Shown: positions 1-6,730 of the stretch, one piece after another | Position numbering within the stretch: position 1 is the first letter of the stretch | Layout: each line of letters opens with the position of its first letter | Source of the DNA: Spirochaetaceae bacterium | Lineage (GTDB): Bacteria; Spirochaetota; Spirochaetia; Treponematales; Breznakiellaceae | Reading direction: 5' to 3' | DNA length: 14,726 nt | Assembly: GCA_031265535.1 (NCBI GenBank) | Contig: JAISCO010000008.1 | Coordinates: forward strand, 1 to 14,726 | Made by a program: the position numbers and the translations under genes | The notes under the pieces: generated by a model | The model's input: the letters and a program-made list of their open reading frames with translations, nothing else | What the model was told of the DNA's origin: nothing | Database searches by the model: none

Positions 1-1275
1 CTAATGTCCGGACTTTTTGTGCCGCCGGTCAAGCTCGTCTAAAACCTCATCTATACACACGTTTTCTTTTGAAAGCAGCGTCAGCGTATGGTATATCAAA
101 TCGGCGGCTTCCCAAACAAACTCGTTTTTGTTTTTTGCGGTGCAGACTTCGTAGGCTTCCTCCATTATCTTACGCCTAACCCGTTCATCCGTAAGAGACG
201 CGGTATAGGAACCGGCGGGCGCGGTACGCAGGCGCTCATTGATGATTTCTTGCAGGAATTGCGGCGTATAACGCCGGTCTGTCTCAAAGCATGACCACGC
301 GCCCGTATGGCAGACCGGCCCCCGCGGCTCCACAACGGCAAGCAGGGCGTCGCGGTCGCAGTCCGTCCGCATACGCAATAGTTTCATCGTATTGCCGGAA
401 CTCTCGCCTTTCATCCAGAGGCAATTTCGCGTCCGGCTGTGAAAGCATACATTGCCGTGCCTGAATGTTTCCAAAAGCGCCTCTTTATCTGTAAAGCCCG
501 TCATCAAAACCTGACCGTCGCTGCTCTGCGCGATAAGCGGTAAGAGTCCATCGGCGGCCTTTTTCCAGTTGAGCGAAACGGCAAAAGCGTCCGCCAGGCT
601 AATTTTTCCAGTATACAAAGCCATGCCAAGCTGAACATCACAGTCTAAAGAGGCAATAGTTTCAATCTCGCCCAGCGTTGAAACGCCGCCCGCGGCCGTC
701 AGCAGGCAGGAAACGGCGCCGCGCAGCTTCTTAACGGCGTCAATGTCCGCGCCGCCCATCATTCCTTCTTTTTCGACAGCGGTAAAAAGAAGCTCGCCGG
801 CATATTTTTCAACAAGCCGGGCGGTTTCTGTCAAATTTAATCCGGTAGGCGTCCGCCAGCCGTCAACTACAATCCTGTCATCACGCGCGTCAACAGCGAC
901 AATAATACGCTCGCGTCCAATCCTGTTTGCCAGAGCGCCAAGGAATTCTTTATTGAGCGCGAAAGTCTGCCCTACGCGAAAAGCCACCGATCCAACGATG
1001 ATTTTTTTCGCGCCAAGGCTCACCAGTTCCACCGCCTGTTCAACGGTTCTGATTCCGCCGCCCACACGGCAGTCCGCGATACGCAAAAGCGGCTTTATCA
1101 TCTCAAAGTTTGAGCCGCGCCCCATAGCAGCGTCAAGGTCGATTACGGCAACTTCGCCAAAACGGTCAAATTCCTTTGCCAAAGCCCCGCCGTCTTCCCG
1201 CCGCAAAGCCAGTTCCGACCCGCGCCTGAGCTGCACCACCTGAGCGCCTTGAATATCAATTGAAGCGATTACCAT
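1..1275 (-). CDS. hisA-hisIE: Trifunctional histidine biosynthesis protein HisA-HisI-HisE
   Basis: This 424-residue protein joins three enzymes. Residues 1 to about 235 form a HisA-type barrel (ProFAR isomerase) with the paired catalytic aspartates at D7 (ASIDIQG) and D129 (VAVDARD) and the phosphate-binding loops VGGGIR (71-76) and TAAGGVST (192-199). Residues about 240-335 are HisI (phosphoribosyl-AMP cyclohydrolase), with FHSRTRN, WMKGESSGN, the metal-binding DCDRD and the CHTGAWSC cysteines. Residues about 345-424 are HisE (phosphoribosyl-ATP pyrophosphatase), with EEAYEV and EAADLIYH. By family knowledge these do steps 2 (HisE), 3 (HisI) and 4 (HisA), so one cytoplasmic chain would turn PR-ATP into PRFAR. 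The start is the ATG at 1275-1273, preceded by AAGGA with 7-nt spacing. The TAG stop lies at the window edge. No key residue appears to be missing. HisIE fusions are common; joining HisA in front is much less so. The domain calls are firm; efficient function of all three is inferred. Confidence 0.95.
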   Translation of the reverse strand: MVIASIDIQGAQVVQLRRGSELALRREDGGALAKEFDRFGEVAVIDLDAAMGRGSNFEMIKPLLRIADCRVGGGIRTVEQAVELVSLGAKKIIVGSVAFRVGQTFALNKEFLGALANRIGRERIIVAVDARDDRIVVDGWRTPTGLNLTETARLVEKYAGELLFTAVEKEGMMGGADIDAVKKLRGAVSCLLTAAGGVSTLGEIETIASLDCDVQLGMALYTGKISLADAFAVSLNWKKAADGLLPLIAQSSDGQVLMTGFTDKEALLETFRHGNVCFHSRTRNCLWMKGESSGNTMKLLRMRTDCDRDALLAVVEPRGPVCHTGAWSCFETDRRYTPQFLQEIINERLRTAPAGSYTASLTDERVRRKIMEEAYEVCTAKNKNEFVWEAADLIYHTLTLLSKENVCIDEVLDELDRRHKKSGH

Positions 1276-1459
1276 TTGCGTATCCTTGTTTTAGTATGCT
1301 GCCGCAGTCCAATACTGACAACCCGCCCGCCAGCGGGTCTAATCCCCGCTGCAAGTGCGCTTGCCTTGTTTGCCGCAAAATTTGCGCCGCTTGCGGCGGG
1401 TAGGCTCATTTTCTTTGCATATCTAATACGAATACGGGTTTTATAGTAAACATCATGTT
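1276..1459. other. Intergenic spacer upstream of the his gene, with short repeats
   Basis: This spacer separates the 3' end of the methyltransferase gene from the his fusion, both on the minus strand. It holds the 13-mer CCCGCCAGCGGGT (1326-1338), which recurs exactly inside exbB (6838-6850) and with one change in the tandem repeats near 14583-14595. It also holds a hairpin CGCCGC-TT-GCGGCG (1385-1398). It should contain the his promoter, but I could not identify convincing -35/-10 boxes. I see no gene in it. Confidence 0.5.
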
Positions 1460-2182
1460 CTATTTTATCCCCGCAAATGCCGCAAAACAAACATTTTTGT
1501 GTAGTATCTCAATATTTCTGAAACCGGATTTCTTCATGAGATATGTTTGATAATTTATGGATCTGGGAGTATCCTCTTTTTCAATATATGCAAGTACTTT
1601 CCTGCTGTATTCATTACTAACAATTTTACTCAAGTAGTCCGCATAACATTCCCATGTATATTTTGTTAATACAGCAGTGTCTTGCGTCACCAAATCAGAT
1701 ATCATTAAACAACCATTCTTTTTTAATAATTTATATAATTTCTTAAATACGTACTCCCAATCATTATCATCTCGCAGATGGTGTAGTACAGCGCCTGCTA
1801 AAATGATGTCAAAATAATCTTCCGGTAATTGTGCCGTTCTAATATCACTTTGTACTGTCGTTACCGTATTTGTTGTTTCTGATATTACCCTTTCATACGC
1901 TTTATTCAGCATTGGTTTACTCAAATCAAGTAATGTACATTCTAAATTCGGGATTTTACTTAGCATTTTAAGAGTATAATTACCCGCGCCACAACCAATA
2001 TCGAGAAGGGATTTTGCATAGGGGATAATGCGTTTTGCGGATTCCGTAATAATCTCTAACGAAATTTGCGCGTCAATGGTTGAGACCTGCCCTGTCTCAA
2101 GATTTGAAAAACGCTCTACATCATTATCAAATCGTTCTTTGATTTCATCAACTGTTGATTTATTATCCATAAAAATATTCAT
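1460..2182 (-). CDS. Class I SAM-dependent methyltransferase
   Basis: A 240-residue Rossmann-fold methyltransferase. Motif I is LLDIGCGAGNYT (about residues 59-70), followed by the acidic end of strand 2 (CTLLDLS), then SDIRTA and the post-II segment FDIILAGAVLHHL. The length and the C-terminal layout (YLMKKSGFRNIEIL ... FAAFAGIK) resemble the CmoA/Methyltransf_25 type of small-molecule or tRNA-modification methyltransferases, but CmoA identity is not supported and the substrate is unknown. The start at 2182 has AAGGAG just upstream; an alternative Met lies four codons in. The gene is AT-rich compared with the his and TonB genes, which suggests a different origin. It is read in the same direction as the radical-SAM gene behind it, but 307 bp including a GC-rich repeat separates them, so an operon is doubtful. 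Confidence 0.85.
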   Translation of the reverse strand: MNIFMDNKSTVDEIKERFDNDVERFSNLETGQVSTIDAQISLEIITESAKRIIPYAKSLLDIGCGAGNYTLKMLSKIPNLECTLLDLSKPMLNKAYERVISETTNTVTTVQSDIRTAQLPEDYFDIILAGAVLHHLRDDNDWEYVFKKLYKLLKKNGCLMISDLVTQDTAVLTKYTWECYADYLSKIVSNEYSRKVLAYIEKEDTPRSINYQTYLMKKSGFRNIEILHKNVCFAAFAGIK

Positions 2183-2224
2183 TTTCTCCTTAAACAGTAA
2201 TTTTATATATTCTTAACGCGAGCA

Positions 2225-2242
2225 TAAGATTATCTAATCTTA
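2225..2242. promoter_or_regulatory. Perfect 18-bp dyad upstream of the methyltransferase gene
   Basis: TAAGATTA-TC-TAATCTTA is a perfect inverted repeat 43 bp upstream of the methyltransferase start. Reading the minus strand, an AT-rich -10-like TATAAA lies at 2207-2202, which places the dyad about where a -35 box would sit. It looks like an operator; the protein that would bind it is not known. Confidence 0.4.
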
Positions 2243-2255
2243 ACGTGATAAATTA

Positions 2256-2480
2256 TTTCAGTCAAGCATTCGCCGGCGAAGTTGTCGCCGGCAAAGTCGG
2301 CGCGCGCAGCAATGACCTTGCAAACTCCATTGAACTAAAGCTTCGCCAGAAGCTCAGATTCGCGGAAGCTCAGGCCCACAGCAGTCCACAAATCGTGGTT
2401 TTTGCGTCAAATTCACCGCAGGTGAACGGTGACGCAAAAACCCACAAGTGCAACAGGCTGCTAGGCAGCATACGTTTGGA
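2256..2480. repeat. GC-rich intergenic repeat with strong hairpin
   Basis: This GC-rich block sits between two AT-rich minus-strand genes. It contains the palindrome TTCGCCGGCGAA (2269-2280), two near-identical 17-bp tandem segments at 2341-2357 and 2358-2374 (each with ttcgc followed by gaagctcag), and a long hairpin. The hairpin arms are GGTTTTTGCGTCA (2397-2409) and its exact complement (2430-2442), enclosing a second pair TTCACC/GGTGAA (2412-2417, 2421-2426). A small IR GCTGC-TAG-GCAGC follows at 2457-2469. Short open frames cross it in several phases without any family signal, so I take it as a dispersed structured repeat. It could also act as a terminator for the radical-SAM gene, whose stop is 10 bp away. 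Confidence 0.55.
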
Positions 2481-2489
2481 AATTGAGTA

Positions 2490-3359
2490 TCAAAATAATT
2501 CCGGCTGTTTGTTATTCTGCTTTTCATCAAATAAACGCATATAATTAAATAATTCATTTACATCATGGATTATATTATTTTCGCCGCATATTTTGTTAAA
2601 TATTTTCATCAGCTCTTCGTTGTTATCGCTGGTTATTATATAATTATTTCCATATTTTTTCTGATACTTTTCTTTTAACCCGGGAAAATATTTATCCAGA
2701 TTTTTATAATAATATTCTCGATCTCCATCCCGCAGCGTTAAGCCCATATCAAAACATATTATTCCATATACTTTCGCTTCTATACAGTAATCTAATATTC
2801 CAATCAAATTTTCTTTTGTGTCGTTTATGAACGGGAGTATCGGGCTTAACCATACGATGGTCTGAATGCCGCTATCCCGCATTGTTTTTAATACATCAAA
2901 CCGTTCTTTCGTTGTGGATACGTTTGGTTCAATTATCTTGCATAATTGCTCGTCAAATGTAGTGAGCGTAGTTGCCACAATACATTTAGCGTTATTGTTA
3001 ATTTTTATCAGTAAATCTAGATCACGCAATATTAAATTTGATTTTGTCTGTATTGCCAGCCCAAACCTGTGTTTTTCTATAATTTCTAAACAAGTTCTTA
3101 TGTTGTGTAAATTTTCAGTTATAGGAATATACGGGTCGCTCATAGCGCCGGTTCCAATCATGCATTTTTTATGTTTTGTTTTAAGCTTTTGTTCCAATAA
3201 TTCAGGGGCGTTACTTTTAATTTCTACATCTTCAAACGCATGGTTCATATTATAGCAGGCGCTTCTTGCGTCGCAATAAATACATCCGTGAACACACCCG
3301 CGGCTAATGTTCATGCCGTTTTTTGATGACAGTATGCCCTTTACTTCTTTAAAATGCAT
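2490..3359 (-). CDS. SPL-family radical SAM protein
   Basis: A 289-residue protein with the radical-SAM cluster motif CX3CX2C (C22-VHG-C26-IY-C29) in the context NISRGCVHGCIYCDAR, typical of the SplB/Rv2578c-type group related to spore photoproduct lyase. GTGAMSDPYIP (about residues 94-104) fits that group's conserved SAM-contact region, as do the TKS and TTLTT strand segments. These proteins bind a [4Fe-4S] cluster and cleave SAM to form a radical; most bacterial members outside spore formers have no known substrate, so DNA repair should not be assumed. The start at 3359 has only a weak A/G-rich ribosome site, but the N-terminus matches the family, where the cysteine motif lies near residue 25. 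The gene is strongly AT-rich. It follows araC in the same direction, after a spacer with two hairpins. Confidence 0.85.
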   Translation of the reverse strand: MHFKEVKGILSSKNGMNISRGCVHGCIYCDARSACYNMNHAFEDVEIKSNAPELLEQKLKTKHKKCMIGTGAMSDPYIPITENLHNIRTCLEIIEKHRFGLAIQTKSNLILRDLDLLIKINNNAKCIVATTLTTFDEQLCKIIEPNVSTTKERFDVLKTMRDSGIQTIVWLSPILPFINDTKENLIGILDYCIEAKVYGIICFDMGLTLRDGDREYYYKNLDKYFPGLKEKYQKKYGNNYIITSDNNEELMKIFNKICGENNIIHDVNELFNYMRLFDEKQNNKQPELF

Positions 3360-3478
3360 ATCTTTTTATATGACATATTTTATAAATATTCTACTGTCCT
3401 CTAAAGATTTAAATTCTTATAGAGGCAATATTTGGCTTGTTCGACAACGTGAATATTCGGGTCATTGTTGGTTGCTTG
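3360..3478. promoter_or_regulatory. AT-rich upstream region of the radical-SAM gene
   Basis: This AT-rich stretch carries a dyad with 6-bp arms CCTCTA (3398-3403) and TAGAGG (3420-3425) and, nearer the gene on the minus strand, a TATAAA-like -10. It is the likely promoter and operator region of the radical-SAM gene. No clear -35 box is visible. Confidence 0.35.
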
Positions 3479-3529
3479 AGCCGGTTCCAAAACTGAAGTT
3501 TTGGAACCGGCTTTGCTTGCTAAGCAAAG
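3479..3529. repeat. Two adjacent perfect hairpins at the 3' end of araC
   Basis: The first hairpin has 16-bp perfect arms, AGCCGGTTCCAAAACT (3479-3494) and its complement (3497-3512), with only two bases between. The second, CTTTGCTT-GCT-AAGCAAAG (3511-3529), overlaps it by two bases and covers the last codons and the stop of araC. Neither is followed by a clear T-run on the minus strand, so a simple intrinsic terminator is not certain. A mobile palindromic (REP-like) sequence is the other reading. Confidence 0.6.
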
Positions 3530-4470
3530 TTTGGATTGCAAGTTTTGAGCCCAACGCGTTTGCGAAAAGCGCCGGGCACCACATCAAACTGTTCTTGAAA
3601 AGCCGCTGAAAAACTTGCGTGGTGTTTATAGCCAACCATAGCGGCTATCTCGCCTATTGGAACTGAGGTGTTTTTCAACATATTTGCCGCTCTCTCCATT
3701 CTAAAGCGGCTGATATACGCCGCGGTGGATAAACCGGTGTACCTTTTGAAGGCGGCGGTGAATTTGCTTATGCTCATGGCGGCCTCTTTTGCCAGTGTGC
3801 CCAGGCTGATAGGTTCGTTAAAATGTTGCTCCACAAACGCCAACGCTTCGGCTATCCCTGCCCGGTCATATTCCGTAAGCCGGGGCGGCGCTTTTGTTTC
3901 AAGCTGCCTGTGCCAATCCAGCACCAGCGAGATCAGTTCCAGGGTCTTTGCCTCAAACCAGGCATTCCCCGCCCCGCCGCGGCGAGCGGCATCACCAATT
4001 TGTTTTAGCACAATCGCGGTCTCCGGCGGCGGCGGAAAGCGGCTCAAAGCTCCAATGGCCTTCTCCAATTCATCCCGGGAAATACCATGACGCAGGCCCA
4101 TGAAGGCGTCAAAGAAATCCGGTAAAAATGAGAGACCCATCGCGCAATGATGAAATCCCGCCGGAAAATATTGGCGGAAAACCGCATCCTTTTTCCCGAT
4201 GTGTTCAAGAATCCCGTTGATGCTCCCACGCCATAGACTGAGATGAAAATATTCAGGCTGTTTCCAGACAACTTCAGTCGACCGCCGGTAGCTGTAATCC
4301 GTCACACAGACCACTATGCCTTTCCCCGCAGGCTTTAGCAGACACCGCCCTTCTCCATAAGACTGCCTCAACAAAAAGTCCATAGTATCGTCTTTGGAGT
4401 AGTTTGCCTTTTCCGCAAAACCGCATTTGAAAAGCTGGGGGAAAAACAGCATGTCAACAATAGTATCCAT
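3520..4470 (-). CDS. AraC-family transcriptional regulator (PchR/YbtA-like role)
   Basis: This 316-residue protein has an AraC/XylS DNA-binding domain at about residues 205-305. The first helix-turn-helix lies in ISLGTLAKEAAMSISKFTAAF; the second is VPIGEIAAMVGYKHHASFSAAF, followed by the typical P-G-x-(F/Y)-R ending (VVPGAFRKR). The N-terminal ~200 residues are an effector or multimerisation domain of the kind found in regulators beside siderophore-receptor genes (PchR, YbtA), but the ligand cannot be read. The ATG at 4470 has AAAGGAG with 8-nt spacing. The gene is divergent from the TonB-dependent receptor, and the space between holds paired 17-bp direct repeats that could serve both promoters. 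By analogy it activates the receptor and represses itself. The stop codon lies inside a hairpin repeat, so the last residues (NPNFA) may be repeat-derived. Confidence 0.9.
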   Translation of the reverse strand: MDTIVDMLFFPQLFKCGFAEKANYSKDDTMDFLLRQSYGEGRCLLKPAGKGIVVCVTDYSYRRSTEVVWKQPEYFHLSLWRGSINGILEHIGKKDAVFRQYFPAGFHHCAMGLSFLPDFFDAFMGLRHGISRDELEKAIGALSRFPPPPETAIVLKQIGDAARRGGAGNAWFEAKTLELISLVLDWHRQLETKAPPRLTEYDRAGIAEALAFVEQHFNEPISLGTLAKEAAMSISKFTAAFKRYTGLSTAAYISRFRMERAANMLKNTSVPIGEIAAMVGYKHHASFSAAFQEQFDVVPGAFRKRVGLKTCNPNFA

Positions 4471-4496
4471 ACCCTGCTCCTTTGCCCGTGGGCTGT

Positions 4497-4502
4497 ATTA
4501 TA
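4497..4502 (-). promoter_or_regulatory. Candidate -10 box of araC
   Basis: On the minus strand these bases read TATAAT, 26 bp before the araC ATG, which gives a short leader of about 20 nt. No good -35 hexamer is present about 17 bp upstream; the 17-bp direct repeats occupy that place, which suggests the regulator could block its own promoter. Confidence 0.5.
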
Positions 4503-4540
4503 GCTATCCGCCAAAAAACTATCGCCATACGCCAAAATAC
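4503..4540. promoter_or_regulatory. Paired 17-bp direct repeats, 21 bp apart (AraC-type operator)
   Basis: GCTATCCGCCAAAAAAC (4503-4519) and GCCATACGCCAAAATAC (4524-4540) agree at 14 of 17 positions and start exactly 21 bp apart, two DNA turns. That is the classical arrangement of AraC-family half-sites. The pair ends a few bases upstream of the expected -35 position of the receptor promoter and overlaps the araC promoter on the other strand, which fits activation of one and repression of the other. The binding protein is inferred from position. Confidence 0.6.
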
Positions 4541-4568
4541 ATGGAAAAACCTTGCCTATTCTGACGTT

Positions 4569-4574
4569 TATAAT
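4569..4574 (+). promoter_or_regulatory. Candidate -10 box of the receptor operon
   Basis: TATAAT lies 76 bp before the receptor ATG. The region about 17 bp upstream (near 4546-4551) has no TTGACA-like box, as expected for an activator-dependent promoter next to the AraC-type repeats. Confidence 0.5.
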
Positions 4575-4585
4575 CACTGTTGTAG

Positions 4586-4604
4586 TTAGGATAAGCTAAC
4601 TAAA
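4586..4604. promoter_or_regulatory. Candidate DtxR/IdeR/TroR-type metal-dependent repressor box
   Basis: TTAGGATAAGCTAACTAAA matches the DtxR/IdeR consensus TWAGGTWAGSCTWACCTWA at 15 of 19 positions (mismatches at 6, 9, 16 and 17). It starts 11 bp after the TATAAT, so it would cover the first transcribed bases, a usual place for repression. Treponemes are known to use TroR, a DtxR-family regulator. The same bases also form two dyads in other registers (AGTTAG/CTAACT at 4584-4601 and AGGATA/TATCCT at 4588-4611), so a leader RNA structure is an alternative. No Fur-type GATAATGATAATCATTATC match was seen. Confidence 0.45.
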
Positions 4605-4650
4605 ATATCCTGTCAATATCATGTATGTATTTTTTTTGGAGGATTATTTC

Positions 4651-6711
4651 ATGAAAAAGCTAGTTTTGATTCTTTTAACCGGCGCCGTTCTACAGTCCGT
4701 GTTTGCCCAGGATGCTGTCTCTAAATCTGAGGGGGGGGGGGGGGATGAGTCCCTTGATTTCGTGGTTACCGCCGGCAGAACCCCCGAAGCGGCGGCCAAA
4801 GTTTCCGGGCAGCTTACCGTAATTACCGCCGATGACATCGCAAAGTCGGGAGCGACTACGATAACCGATGTGCTGGAAACCGTACCCGGCATCAGGCTGG
4901 CCACGGCATTTGCGGGCGGCGGCGTTGATATTTCCATGCGGGGTATTTCGAGTGAATCCGGGCGCGAAAAAGTGTTGGTAATCGTTGACGGCATGAGGCT
5001 CAACCCCATTCAAAAGATGGGGCATTTAAGCTGGGAAACTATTAATCTTTCCGAGATTGAGCGCATAGAGGTACTGGACGGCGGGGCAAGCGTTCAGTAC
5101 GGCGACAACGCCTCGGCAGGGGTCATCAACATTATTACCAAAAAATCTGGCGCGGCAAAGACGGATATTGCCGTTTCAGCCGGGAGTTTTTTTCAGAATG
5201 AGCAGCGCTTTTCCCACCACCAGCCCACAGACTGGGGCGGTTTTACCATCAGCGGCGGACATCATGGGACACAGGGTTACCAGAAGCATAGCGCGGGCGA
5301 TGAGGGGAATGGCGAACTGCGGGGGATTTTTGATATAAACGACGCAATGAGCCTTCAGGCGAATGTAGGATTTTACGCCAAAAACGGTTTGCTTGCCCAA
5401 CAGTTAAGCAAAGCCCAATTTGACGACGACCCCACGCAAAACGCCGGGCCCTCGTATAATAGCTTTTCCACCTTAGGAATAATCGCCGGTACGGGCTTTT
5501 CATGGGCAATTAACGATACCCTCAGCCTTGATGTGCCGGTTTCCTATAATTTTGCCAAGTTAAATATGTATTATCCTTCTTACGCGGGGGTTTATAACAT
5601 AATGCCGCAGATGATTGGCCTGCGGCCAAAAGTAAGCGCGGAACTTAAACCGGGGGGCATGGGCCTGCGCTTTACCGGCGGCCTTGACACGCTCTTTGCG
5701 TTTAGCAAAGTGGAAAATAGTTCTGACCTTGTACAGGAAACGAATCCTACCACACAAACAATGCACGAGATCACCGTTGGACCCTGGGTTTTAGTCAACT
5801 TTGAGCCAATCCCGATGCTTTCTTTGAACGCGGGTATCCGCTACGACGCGGCCTTTGTAAACGCGCGCATGGACGCTTGGTCGGGTGATTACATGGGTTC
5901 TCCCATGGAATACGCGGCCGGGGACGAATCAACCAATTTTGACGCCTTTGTCTATGAGGCGGGGCTTACCGTCAATCCCTTTGATTTTTTAAAAGTCTAC
6001 GCAAAGTATGGGACACAATTCAGGTATCCCTATCTTGACAATTTTATTGAGGTGCCCTATACGCCGGGTGGAACAATTAGTCTGAATACCGACCTTAAAG
6101 CGGAAAAAGGCTGGACGGTGGAAGGCGGCATCGGATTAAACATTAAAGACATCGCAAGGCTTGACGCGAATCTCTATTATTTCCGGATAGATAACGAAAT
6201 CGCCTATATTTTTACCGGTATGAGTAATGTTTACATAAATCAGGAGCCTATCGACAGGATTGGTACCAACATCGGACTAAAGCTGACGCCGGTTAAATAT
6301 GTGGAGATGGACATTGACTATGGTTTTGTCAACGCGGAATTTTCGGAAGGGGCTAACGAGGGTAAATTTGTCCCGCTGGTGGCGGAACATAACCTTTCAG
6401 CTTCCCTCATGCTGAAGCTGCCTTTCGGCTTAAGTCTTGGCCCCAATATTCTGTACAAAAGCGCGATGTATCCGCAGACGGATACCGCCAACGTTCAGCC
6501 GGTCATTGACCCAAGCCTTATCTGGGGACTAACGGCGCGGTATGTAATCAACAAGTTCAACGGGGAGCTTGCCGTTCATCTTACGGTTCATAATCTTGCC
6601 GATACCAAATATGCGTCAAATGTGACGGTAATGCCGCCTATAGGATTATCCTACTATGTTGACCCCAACATGGGCCGTTCGGTAAACATCTCGCTGCAAT
6701 ACCGCTTTTAG
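4651..6711 (+). CDS. TonB-dependent outer-membrane receptor, probably phase-variable
   Basis: This 686-residue receptor starts at the ATG at 4651, set by GGAGGA at 4638-4643; the in-frame ATG at 4621 would put charged residues before the signal peptide. MKKLVLILLTGAVLQSVFA is a clear signal peptide with likely cleavage before Q20. A run of four glycines (28-31) from 14 consecutive G bases follows, then a TonB-box-like stretch (LDFVVTAGR, about 35-43). The plug (to about residue 160) shows VITADDI, ITDVLETVPGIR, MRGISS, VLVIVDGMR, IERIEVLDGGASVQYGDNASAGVINIITKK. The rest is a 22-strand-type barrel ending in the aromatic YRF needed for outer-membrane assembly. The subtype is nearest to the BtuB/CirA/FepA group. 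With an AraC regulator and paired ABC half-transporters nearby, a ferric-siderophore-like ligand is most likely; cobalamin or haem are not excluded. It heads an operon with exbB 19 bp behind. Confidence 0.95.
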   Translation: MKKLVLILLTGAVLQSVFAQDAVSKSEGGGGDESLDFVVTAGRTPEAAAKVSGQLTVITADDIAKSGATTITDVLETVPGIRLATAFAGGGVDISMRGISSESGREKVLVIVDGMRLNPIQKMGHLSWETINLSEIERIEVLDGGASVQYGDNASAGVINIITKKSGAAKTDIAVSAGSFFQNEQRFSHHQPTDWGGFTISGGHHGTQGYQKHSAGDEGNGELRGIFDINDAMSLQANVGFYAKNGLLAQQLSKAQFDDDPTQNAGPSYNSFSTLGIIAGTGFSWAINDTLSLDVPVSYNFAKLNMYYPSYAGVYNIMPQMIGLRPKVSAELKPGGMGLRFTGGLDTLFAFSKVENSSDLVQETNPTTQTMHEITVGPWVLVNFEPIPMLSLNAGIRYDAAFVNARMDAWSGDYMGSPMEYAAGDESTNFDAFVYEAGLTVNPFDFLKVYAKYGTQFRYPYLDNFIEVPYTPGGTISLNTDLKAEKGWTVEGGIGLNIKDIARLDANLYYFRIDNEIAYIFTGMSNVYINQEPIDRIGTNIGLKLTPVKYVEMDIDYGFVNAEFSEGANEGKFVPLVAEHNLSASLMLKLPFGLSLGPNILYKSAMYPQTDTANVQPVIDPSLIWGLTARYVINKFNGELAVHLTVHNLADTKYASNVTVMPPIGLSYYVDPNMGRSVNISLQYRF
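4731..4744 (+). repeat. 14-G homopolymer inside the receptor gene
   Basis: Fourteen G bases encode the end of E27, G28-G31 and the first base of D32, just after the signal peptide. With 14 G the frame is open. With 15 G the next codon becomes TGA at once; with 13 G the frame stops at the TAA at 4820-4822. Such runs mutate by slippage and act as on/off switches in surface-protein genes; poly-G control is known in Treponema pallidum. An 8-T run (4630-4637) directly before the ribosome site could add a second variable position. Confidence 0.85.
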
Positions 6712-6730
6712 GGGGAGAAGACCGGCGCTT

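Noticed and set aside
743..1243. 166-codon plus-strand frame
   Set aside because: It is the mirror of the his fusion gene; its content is serine/arginine-rich shadow sequence without motifs.
2245..2544. 99-codon plus-strand frame and the opposing minus-strand frame
   Set aside because: Both run through the structured GC-rich repeat and into the radical-SAM gene; no family features are visible.
1460..3359. Defence or nucleotide-repair island built on the radical-SAM and methyltransferase genes
   Set aside because: No nuclease, helicase, toxin or partner gene is present; both families have many unrelated roles.
4561..4620. Fur box in the receptor promoter
   Set aside because: No acceptable match to GATAATGATAATCATTATC; the dyads there fit a DtxR-type box better.
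4621..4650. ATG at 4621 as start of the receptor
   Set aside because: GGAGGA at 4638-4643 points to the ATG at 4651, which begins a normal signal peptide; the longer form would disturb it.
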